DNA of 50,745 nt from an uncultured Clostridia bacterium. GTDB lineage: Bacteria; Bacillota; Clostridia; Christensenellales; Borkfalkiaceae. The notes beneath the pieces were generated by a model. That model was given only the letters and a program-made list of their open reading frames with translations. It searched no databases and was not told where the DNA came from. Shown here piece after piece: positions 9,304 to 16,986 of this stretch (position 1 is the first letter of the stretch; each line of letters starts with the position of its first letter). A program made the position numbers and the translations under genes. The stretch lies in the NCBI GenBank assembly GCA_947625595.1, contig CANQOX010000003.1, positions 1 through 50,745 on the forward strand, given 5' to 3'.

Positions 9304-11913
9304 ATGTCGTTTCGGACTTTCAAGAAGGAACTCAAGCGCAAACAGGAGGAGGAACGCACGCTCGCCGCGCTCAAGAACGCCGAGGCCGCGCTCACCCGCC
9401 GCAGAGACGAGTACGCACAGAGGGCCAAGGAGGCGTTGAAGGCGGGCAACAAGTCGCAGTACGCGACCTATGTCGCCCTGTTGAAGAACGCCATGTTTAA
9501 CCTTGCGCAGGCGCAGGACATGACGGCCAATTTCATCATCGCCCGCGACCTTCGCGAGATGCAGACGCTCAACCAGAAATTTATCCGCGCCATCAACAGT
9601 GTCATGAAGGACGTGTACAAAACGAGCAGATCCATCAATGTACAGGCCTCGCAGGACATCTTTTTGAAGGCGCTTGCCAAACAGCAATATGTCTCGACGG
9701 AGCTCAAATCCCTCCTCGAGGAGAACAGCGTCGCCTTTTCGAGCAGCGTCACCACGCTCACGGACATCAGCGATGAAGAGGTAAAGGGCATCCTTGAGGC
9801 CGAGATCAAGCGGGACGGAAACGATCTCGATGACACGCTCAAAAAGCTCGAGGAGGAGTTTTCGGTAGCTCCTGCCTCGAAGGTGACCGCCCGCCCATTG
9901 ATTGAGGCCGAAGGGGGGGTACCCTTCGCGCCTCCGTCCGCGCCCGCTCGCGCTCCCGCGCCCGAGGCCGCGCCCGCCTCGCCTTTGCCCGCATCTTCCG
10001 CGCCCGCATCTTCCGTTCCCGCGCCCGACGCGCCCTCTGCGCCCGCCGCACCGTCGGAGGAGAAGGGACGCACCTTTGACGTCGACAACATCGCCTTCCG
10101 TCCCACCCGCCTCAAAGACTACGTCGGCCAGCCGAACGCCGTGGCGACGGTGAGCGACCCCATCAAGAAGGCCCGCCTCACGGGCAAACCGCTTCCGCAC
10201 ATTCTCATCTGCGGCTCCTACGGGCAGGGCAAGACCACCCTCGCCAAGATCATTGCCAACGAGATGGACGGGAGGTTCATCACGCTCACCGCGGGCATCA
10301 AGTACCGTGAAATGCTCAAGACCCTCCGCGAGACCAAGCCCAATGACATCATCTTCATCGACGAAGTGCACAAGCTCGCCACCGAAGTCATCGAGACCCT
10401 TCTCTATCCCGCCATGGAGGACTTTGAGATCCACTACACCGAGACGAAGGGGGGCAAGGTCCTTCCGAAGAGCGAGAAGATCGCACCCTTCACCCTCATC
10501 GGCGCGACGACGGAATCGGGCAAACTGCTTAAACCCTTTTACAGCAAATTCCCCATCAATGTCACGTTGGTGGACTACGACATCGACACCATCGCGGGCA
10601 TCGTGAAGAATTCCTTCCGCGTCTCGCACATCGGGATCTCCGACGAGCTCGCGCGGCTCGTCGCGGGCCGCAGCCGCCTCTCTCCCCGTCAGGCCAACGC
10701 CTACGTCAACGGGATCGGGGCCCTCGCCATCGTGCGCGAGGCAGAGCGGCGCCACCTCCCCGACGGGTCTCTCCGCAGTGAGAAGACGGTGGAGGAGCTG
10801 GGCATCACCATTCAGAAACAGGACGTGCTCGACTATTTTGACCGCCTCGGGATCGACGAACTCGGCCTCAAGGAGGAGGAGCGGAAGATCCTTCGCGTCA
10901 TCATCGAGATGTACGGCGGCGGCCCCGTCGGGCAGGAGAACATCGCGAAGGCCCTCAACATGGCCACCAACCGCATCGATCAGGAGTACGAGCCTCTGCT
11001 CGTCAAGCTCGGCTTCATCAACGTCCGCCCGCAGGGCAGATTCGTGACCGACGCCGCCTACCGCTATCTCGGCTACCCGCTCGATGCGCGCGGGGACAGG
11101 GAGGGGACCCCTCCCGACAGCGCGAAGAGCGCAGAGGCCGACGGCGCGGACGCGGGAAACGGGGGAGGGACGTTTGCGAACGCCCCCGCGCCCGAGGAGG
11201 ACGATCTGCCCGTCATGGAGTGCGCGGTCGGACCCTTTGACGCCGACCTTGCGCCCAAGATCGAGGCCCTCTTTGAGGGGGAGGGAACGCCCACCGCAAG
11301 CGCCCTCGGCGAGCTCTTTTCGCCCGTCGATAAGGAGTACGAATCGACGGCGAAGAACAAGTGCATCCTGCGCGTCTCCAACGGGCGGGAGCTCTACTGC
11401 GATTCGGCCCTCGAGCGGAGGTTTCTGAAATTGCTCTTCGAGAGGGGCTTCATCACCGACGCCCTCTCCGAGTCCCTCGAGCTCGACTATTCCTCGCGGA
11501 GGATGTCGGGGAAGAAGTACTATCCCGACTTTGTCCTCAAACTTCACGACGGCAGGATCGCCGTGGTGGAGATGAAGAATCTCTCCTCCATGGGGTATCA
11601 TCTGAACATTGACAAATACGACTGCCTCTCGGCCTACTGCGCCGAGAACGGCTACCTGTATGCGGAGATCGCGCGGGACGACAGCACGAAAAAATATGTG
11701 AGCGCGGCGCAGATCAGGGCCCTTCCGACGGACGAGCGCCTCTCCGCCTTCGTCCACGGCAGGATCGACGAGAGCGGCATGTGTAGCGGCGACGACCTCA
11801 AGGCCTTCGGCTATGATGTGCGCAGTCTCATGTCCCTGCTCTTCAACGACAGGACGCTCAAGAACATCGATCGCACGGGCGCCGACCCCAAGATCGTCAG
11901 CGCGGACGAGTGA
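9304..11913 (+). CDS. Fusion protein: N-terminal Snf7-like helical domain, RuvB-type AAA+ ATPase with winged helix, C-terminal PD-(D/E)XK-like nuclease
   Basis: Coiled coil 9304-9870; Walker A GSYGQGKTTL, Walker B IIFIDEVHKL, IGATTESGKLLKPF, GGGPVGQENIAKAL...EPLLVKLGFINVRPQGRFVTDAAYRYLG (RuvB-like wHTH); SALERRFLKLL...YYPDFVLK...AVVEMKN (nuclease motifs). Confidence 0.8.
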   Translation: MSFRTFKKELKRKQEEERTLAALKNAEAALTRRRDEYAQRAKEALKAGNKSQYATYVALLKNAMFNLAQAQDMTANFIIARDLREMQTLNQKFIRAINSVMKDVYKTSRSINVQASQDIFLKALAKQQYVSTELKSLLEENSVAFSSSVTTLTDISDEEVKGILEAEIKRDGNDLDDTLKKLEEEFSVAPASKVTARPLIEAEGGVPFAPPSAPARAPAPEAAPASPLPASSAPASSVPAPDAPSAPAAPSEEKGRTFDVDNIAFRPTRLKDYVGQPNAVATVSDPIKKARLTGKPLPHILICGSYGQGKTTLAKIIANEMDGRFITLTAGIKYREMLKTLRETKPNDIIFIDEVHKLATEVIETLLYPAMEDFEIHYTETKGGKVLPKSEKIAPFTLIGATTESGKLLKPFYSKFPINVTLVDYDIDTIAGIVKNSFRVSHIGISDELARLVAGRSRLSPRQANAYVNGIGALAIVREAERRHLPDGSLRSEKTVEELGITIQKQDVLDYFDRLGIDELGLKEEERKILRVIIEMYGGGPVGQENIAKALNMATNRIDQEYEPLLVKLGFINVRPQGRFVTDAAYRYLGYPLDARGDREGTPPDSAKSAEADGADAGNGGGTFANAPAPEEDDLPVMECAVGPFDADLAPKIEALFEGEGTPTASALGELFSPVDKEYESTAKNKCILRVSNGRELYCDSALERRFLKLLFERGFITDALSESLELDYSSRRMSGKKYYPDFVLKLHDGRIAVVEMKNLSSMGYHLNIDKYDCLSAYCAENGYLYAEIARDDSTKKYVSAAQIRALPTDERLSAFVHGRIDESGMCSGDDLKAFGYDVRSLMSLLFNDRTLKNIDRTGADPKIVSADE

Positions 11914-11930
11914 CCGCGCAGGGAGGAAGT

Positions 11931-13073
11931 ATGGACTTTTCCAGAGATTATCTGCACGGAAGGTTTCAGAGGAGCTACGAGGAGGCCCTCTCCGCCAAGC
12001 GGGGAAACGACCTCGCGCGGGCCAAGCGGCTCTTCCTCGAGGCGGCCGACTACATGGAGCGGCTGGCAGAGTGCGAAGGGGAGGAGAGGGAGACCTGCCT
12101 CGCCAACGCCCAGCGCATCCGCAGGATCGCCGCCGCGATCGTCCCGTCGCCCTATGGGAACACCGTGGACACGCCTATCTCCATGGATCCCTCCGCGCCG
12201 CAGAGCCTCTATCCCATCGGCACGGCGGGGGAGAAGGCGGCGCCCGCGAGAGGGGAGCCCATTCCCACGGGCATGGAGCAGTACTTCACCTTCTTCCGCC
12301 CCGATGAATTGGAGGGCTTCGAGAGCGTCATCGGCCTCGAGGAGGCCAAAGCGGCCGTCGAGGACTACGTCATCAATCCCATCCGCTATCCCGAGGCGTA
12401 CAGCTACAATTTCCTCGACAACAAGGCCATTCTGCTCGAAGGCCCCCCGGGGACGGGCAAGACGACCTTTGCCAAGGCCGTCGCAAAGGAGGTGGACCAG
12501 CCCTTTGCCCTCGTCAACGTCTCCGCCCTCGTCAACTGCCTCGTCGGCGAGACGGGCAAGAACATCGACAAGGTCTTCGCCTTCCTCCGCGCCTACGCAG
12601 AGAAGAACGACTGCGGCATCACCGTCTTCTTTGACGAACTCGACGAGATCGGCAAGGCGCGCGGCAGTGATGACAAGACGTCCGAGGCCGCCGTTCCCGC
12701 CCTCCTCCGCAACCTCGACGGCGTGGCGAAGAACAAGCGTTTCCTGATCCTCGCCAATACCAACCGCAAGGATCTCTTCGACAGCGCGCTCGCCGAGCGC
12801 TTCCGCAAGCTCATCTATATCCCTCTTCCCGATGCAGACCTCCGCGAGAAGCTCTTCGCGGCCAAACTTTCGGACGTGGAGGAGAGATTCATGGGCGAAC
12901 TCGACCTGAAAGAGGCGGCGGCACGGTCGGAGGGGCTGAGCGGCAGGGACATCACCTTCATCTGCGACGATTTCAAGTATCTCCTCGCCAAGGTCAAGGC
13001 GGGCCTCGCCGAAGGGACGCCCATGGAGGCCCTCCTCGGCCTCATTCAGAAGCGAATGGATTCCAAAAAGTAA
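11931..13073 (+). CDS. Classic AAA ATPase, Vps4-like, with MIT-like N-terminal helices
   Basis: Helical N-term (RSYEEALSAKRGNDLARAKRLFLEAADYMERLA...); GPPGTGKTTFAKAVA; TVFFDELDEIG; LDGVAKNKRFLILANTNR; SALAERFRKLIYIPLPDADLR; SEGLSGRDI. Confidence 0.82.
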   Translation: MDFSRDYLHGRFQRSYEEALSAKRGNDLARAKRLFLEAADYMERLAECEGEERETCLANAQRIRRIAAAIVPSPYGNTVDTPISMDPSAPQSLYPIGTAGEKAAPARGEPIPTGMEQYFTFFRPDELEGFESVIGLEEAKAAVEDYVINPIRYPEAYSYNFLDNKAILLEGPPGTGKTTFAKAVAKEVDQPFALVNVSALVNCLVGETGKNIDKVFAFLRAYAEKNDCGITVFFDELDEIGKARGSDDKTSEAAVPALLRNLDGVAKNKRFLILANTNRKDLFDSALAERFRKLIYIPLPDADLREKLFAAKLSDVEERFMGELDLKEAAARSEGLSGRDITFICDDFKYLLAKVKAGLAEGTPMEALLGLIQKRMDSKK

Positions 13074-13129
13074 AAGGAGCGTTTCCACACTGGTTTCAAA
13101 AAAATTTTTTTCAGAAAAGATAGAAAAAG

Positions 13130-13173
13130 TTGTATTTTACAAATTGACATAGGTCATTGAATAGTGTTATAAT
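13130..13173 (+). promoter_or_regulatory. Internal promoter of the cluster with palindromic operator candidate
   Basis: TTGTA-TTT-TACAA (13130-13142), then TTGACA (13144-13149), 18 nt, TATAAT (13168-13173), upstream of the XRE gene. Confidence 0.75.
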
Positions 13174-13192
13174 TTGAACAAAAGGAGAAAGC

Positions 13193-13516
13193 ATGAACAG
13201 ACAAAAAGATTGTAGCGGGATCGCAACGCGGCTCAAACTGCTTCGCGTCGAAGCAGGTCTCACACAGGCGGATATCGCTGCGAAGCTCGGGATCTCCCAG
13301 CAGATGTACAGCAAGCTGGAAAATACGGACACCCCGCTCGATTCGGGCAGGCTCAAGATGCTCTGCGAACTGTACGGCGTCTCTGCCGACTACATTCTCG
13401 ACATTCCCACGCCTCCGCAGAAGCAGGAGATCCAGCAGACGGCATTTGTGGACAGCCAGATCGACGACATCGTCGAGAAAGTGCTCTCCCGTATCAACAA
13501 GACGAGCGATCATTGA
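13193..13516 (+). CDS. XRE-family (Cro/CI-type) HTH regulator
   Basis: IATRLKLLRVEAGLTQADIAAKLGISQQMYSKLENTDTPLDSGRLKMLCELYGVSADYILDI. Confidence 0.92.
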   Translation: MNRQKDCSGIATRLKLLRVEAGLTQADIAAKLGISQQMYSKLENTDTPLDSGRLKMLCELYGVSADYILDIPTPPQKQEIQQTAFVDSQIDDIVEKVLSRINKTSDH

Positions 13517-13529
13517 GGCGGTGAAAGGT

Positions 13530-14615
13530 ATGGTTTTCTGTAAAAATTGCGGAAAGGAATATGACGAAGGGAGGGAGTCCTGCTGTCCCGCATGCGGTGC
13601 GCCCATCTCTTATTCGCAGAATGCGGGCGCGGGCGACAGGGGCGCGGAGACCGACTTTGTGAAGTTTGCCGACCTCATGGACGATGATACGCTCTTCTAC
13701 GCCGCCGTCTGCCGCAAGGAGGGGATCGCCGTCGCGAAGGACCTTTCGCAGGCGAAGGAGCTCTTCCACCTGCTTGCCCTGCGCGGAAGCTGTGACGGCA
13801 TGTACCAGTATGCCTGCATGTGCCTCGAAGATAAATTCAGCGAGCAGGCGGGCGTGCGTTGGCTCAAGGCCGCGGCCGAGAAGGGGCACCTCTCGAGCAG
13901 GCTCAAGCTCATGGAGCTTGCGGGCGAGGGCCGCGTGTCCGTCTCGGGCGGACTGTCGCAGGGGGAGGCGTTCACCGTGACGGAGGGCGCCCCCGCGTCG
14001 GGGGCCTCGGAGGGAGAAAAGAGCTTCCGCGACCTCGTCGAGAGGGGACTTCCCAACGTGACCGCCGTCTTCAGCGGACACGGGAGCGTGTGCAGTACGG
14101 GGGCGGGCTTCATGCTCCGCGGCGGCCTTGTCGTCACGAACGCCCACGTCGTCGGGGAGACGCCTTCGTCGGTGAGCGTCCGCTTTGAGCCCGCGCTCGA
14201 CCCCAAGACCTATGAGATGCAGGTCGTCGGCCTCTTCCCCGAGTACGACATCGCCATTCTTGCCTTCAAGGGCGTGGCAAAGGAACGCTTTGCCGAGCGG
14301 CAGGGTTTGCTCCTTCGGACGGGTCCCGTCTCCTACGGCGAGCAGGTCTACACCGTGGGCAATCCCCTCGGGCTGGGCCTGAGCGTCTCGCGGGGGATCG
14401 TTTCCTGCCCTGTGCGGGAGACGGAGTATGCCAAATCCGTCCGCGACGTCGTCCAGACGGACATCACGGCCAACCACGGCAATTCGGGCGGCGCACTTCT
14501 CGACGGCGAGAACCGCGTCATCGGAATGGTCACTTTCATGCCGAGCGCGGCGGAGGGGGGCATCGCCATGTGCGTTCCCTCCAAATACATCGTCGAAGCT
14601 CTCAATAAAATGTAA
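13530..14615 (+). CDS. Zinc-ribbon / Sel1-like / trypsin-like (S1/DegP-type) serine protease
   Basis: CKNCGKEYDEGRESCCPACG; Sel1-like helices; catalytic motifs TNAHVVG, EYDIAIL, NHGNSGGALL. Confidence 0.85.
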   Translation: MVFCKNCGKEYDEGRESCCPACGAPISYSQNAGAGDRGAETDFVKFADLMDDDTLFYAAVCRKEGIAVAKDLSQAKELFHLLALRGSCDGMYQYACMCLEDKFSEQAGVRWLKAAAEKGHLSSRLKLMELAGEGRVSVSGGLSQGEAFTVTEGAPASGASEGEKSFRDLVERGLPNVTAVFSGHGSVCSTGAGFMLRGGLVVTNAHVVGETPSSVSVRFEPALDPKTYEMQVVGLFPEYDIAILAFKGVAKERFAERQGLLLRTGPVSYGEQVYTVGNPLGLGLSVSRGIVSCPVRETEYAKSVRDVVQTDITANHGNSGGALLDGENRVIGMVTFMPSAAEGGIAMCVPSKYIVEALNKM

Positions 14616-14634
14616 AAACAAAAGGAGATAGATT

Positions 14635-15486
14635 ATGGGTATTTTTTCTCACAAGACAAAACAGATCGTCATTTCGATCGATCCCGTGTATTGCATCCGT
14701 TCGATCCCGCTCGATAACATCGCCTACAATGCGACGGTCATCGTCGAGACGGGCTGCGTCGGCATCTACGTCGTCAACGGAAGAAAGAGTTCGACGTTCA
14801 GGCCCGGCACTGCGTACATGATCAACGATAAGAAGGACCGCGATATCCGCAGTATGGTCCTGATCGGGGCGAACGTCAACAAGGAGTTCGAGGTGTGCAG
14901 CGGCATCGGCGGCATTCCCTACCATGACGACGAACTCGGCATGGACGCCAAGGTCGGCATCAGCGCGGACATGAAAGTACATATCGTCAACCCGTGGGAT
15001 TTTTACGTCGCTTTGGGGAACAGGGACGTCACCGAAAAGGACGTCAACGACTATCTGCGCGGGCAGTGCGCCACCGTCCTTCAGGCCGAGCTTGCCAAAC
15101 GGCTCCAATACTGTACATATGAGGACATCAGCACACAGGCTACAAAGATGGCCCAAAAGGCCGAAGAGCAGTTGCAGAAGATCTTTTTGGAAAAGGGCGT
15201 CGAGCTTGTGAAAGGCTCTCTTGTCCTCGGAAACTTCTATTTTGACGAGGACTATCTGGAATACCGCAGGCGCGTGCAGACCGCGCGGGGGGAGGCCGCG
15301 ATCGCGAAGGACGAACAGGCCGCCAAGCGCGAGAAGGACATGGCCGACCTCGAGGCGTTGAGCCGCGCCAAGGAGATCTTCGGCAGAAAGCCCGACGCGG
15401 CTCCCGCCGACAGGAAGTGCCCGCTCTGCGGCATGACAGTCCCTGCGGGCGCGTCTGTCTGCCCCAACTGCGGCAAGAAAATGTAA
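14635..15486 (+). CDS. SPFH/Band-7-like protein with C-terminal zinc ribbon (YdjI/virion-core-like)
   Basis: Long beta-rich N-terminal half, helical segment ARGEAAIAKDEQAAKREKD, C-term CPLCGMTVPAGASVCPNCGKKM. Confidence 0.65.
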   Translation: MGIFSHKTKQIVISIDPVYCIRSIPLDNIAYNATVIVETGCVGIYVVNGRKSSTFRPGTAYMINDKKDRDIRSMVLIGANVNKEFEVCSGIGGIPYHDDELGMDAKVGISADMKVHIVNPWDFYVALGNRDVTEKDVNDYLRGQCATVLQAELAKRLQYCTYEDISTQATKMAQKAEEQLQKIFLEKGVELVKGSLVLGNFYFDEDYLEYRRRVQTARGEAAIAKDEQAAKREKDMADLEALSRAKEIFGRKPDAAPADRKCPLCGMTVPAGASVCPNCGKKM

Positions 15487-15510
15487 GGAAAAACGGAGGA
15501 GAATAAAGCC

Positions 15511-16974
15511 ATGGGACGGAAACAACTTCAAATTAACAAAGGGATGATCGGAGATATCGTCAGTGCGTTCAATGACATGATCGAGACTTGCAGAGATCCG
15601 GCCGTTTTGGATAAGCTGAAACCGCTTGCCAAAAGGGCAGAGGAACTTCCCGTTTCGGATTCCAAAAAAATGGTCGATATTGATGAAGAACTTCTTAGCT
15701 GTGTTAAGGAGCTGCAAGCTGCGATCGGAGAAGGAAATATTCACATGGGACAATTCCTCATCGAGAAGATCTCCGATCTTTTCAAGAAGCATACCCAAGC
15801 TTGCCCGCCGAGTTACGAGCATCTCTCAAAATCTGCACGGAAACTCCAAATAAAGAAAGATAAACAGGCTCGTAAGGCTAGTAAGAGGAGAGCGCGCCTC
15901 ATAGATAAAGGAAGCATCGATGAACTGAAGCGCGAGATCAAAACACTTGAAGACGAGAACAAAAAGGCGGAGGAGAGGTGTGATATCCTAAAAAAACAGC
16001 TGAGAAGTGCGACCACCAAGTCGGAATTCGAGCAGGTGAAATCGCAGCTGAGGACTGAGGAGTATCTCATCGCTTCCAATGAGGAGTCGATACAGGCCTT
16101 GTACCAAGCGATCGAGCGCAAGTCTACGCAAGAGATTCTCGAAAAACAGGGGAAAACAGTCAAAAAAGCCAAAGAGGCCGCACCTTACAATGACGAGGAA
16201 CTTGTCACACAAGAGAAAAAACTGGAACGGGAGAGGGAACATGCGGCGCAGAGCCAAAGTGTCGTCGACAGTATCATGGACAATACGATCAAGAGAAGGA
16301 ACGCCCGCGGAGAGACAGACGCATCCCCCGTTGATTCGGCCGAAGAGACGTGGACCAACCCCTACGCGGGAAAGCAGAATCCCTATGGTCCCTCCGCGCC
16401 GCAGCGCGGCAGGGTGGAGGACTACTTCGAGGACGTCGATGAGCAGGTCGGCCTCCTGAAGGGCACGGTCAGGGAGATCGAGAGGGAGATCGGCAAGAAG
16501 GAGGGCAAGCTCCGCGAACTCAGCGAAGAGATCAGGGGACTTCTCCAAAAGCGCAGGGAGGCTTCGGCCGCAGAATGCGTCGTCCTCGACGGCACGATCG
16601 ACAGCAAATACAGCGCGTATTCCACCGTCAAGCTCGGCATCGACCGCCTCAACCAGGAGCGGGCGAAATACTCCATGGAGCTGAACATCGTCGAGCAGAT
16701 CAAGGATATCCGCGACGCCGCAGAGAGGAACGAGAGGATCGCGGAGATGTCGGGAGGACGCTTCCTCGACATCGGTGCGCTCGCGCTCGCCGTCAGTGAG
16801 GACACCGCCCGCAAGAACGAGATCATCGCCGAAGCGAGGGACGCCGTCGCCGTTGCGAACGCCACGTCCATCGACAGCAGGACCTTTGCCGAGACGGGCG
16901 TTACATACGATACAGGCGTCAAGGATGAGGACAAGTACGCAGGAATGGAAAGGGAATTCGGACTTCGCTCATAA
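15511..16974 (+). CDS. Large two-part coiled-coil protein (possibly ESCRT-III/PspA-like)
   Basis: Two long alpha-helical segments joined by a Pro/Asn-rich linker (WTNPYAGKQNPYGPSAPQ). Confidence 0.55.
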   Translation: MGRKQLQINKGMIGDIVSAFNDMIETCRDPAVLDKLKPLAKRAEELPVSDSKKMVDIDEELLSCVKELQAAIGEGNIHMGQFLIEKISDLFKKHTQACPPSYEHLSKSARKLQIKKDKQARKASKRRARLIDKGSIDELKREIKTLEDENKKAEERCDILKKQLRSATTKSEFEQVKSQLRTEEYLIASNEESIQALYQAIERKSTQEILEKQGKTVKKAKEAAPYNDEELVTQEKKLEREREHAAQSQSVVDSIMDNTIKRRNARGETDASPVDSAEETWTNPYAGKQNPYGPSAPQRGRVEDYFEDVDEQVGLLKGTVREIEREIGKKEGKLRELSEEIRGLLQKRREASAAECVVLDGTIDSKYSAYSTVKLGIDRLNQERAKYSMELNIVEQIKDIRDAAERNERIAEMSGGRFLDIGALALAVSEDTARKNEIIAEARDAVAVANATSIDSRTFAETGVTYDTGVKDEDKYAGMEREFGLRS

Positions 16975-16986
16975 GGCAGGTGCAGA

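Noticed and set aside
9061-11757. 898-aa antisense ORF on the minus strand
   Set aside because: High-GC codon bias creates long antisense ORFs. The plus-strand frame carries clear AAA+/nuclease motifs, while the antisense translation is low-complexity with no recognisable domains.
9304-11913. Housekeeping ruvB
   Set aside because: Fused to coiled-coil and nuclease-like domains, no adjacent ruvA/ruvC, altered finger residue; more likely a paralogue with a specialised role.
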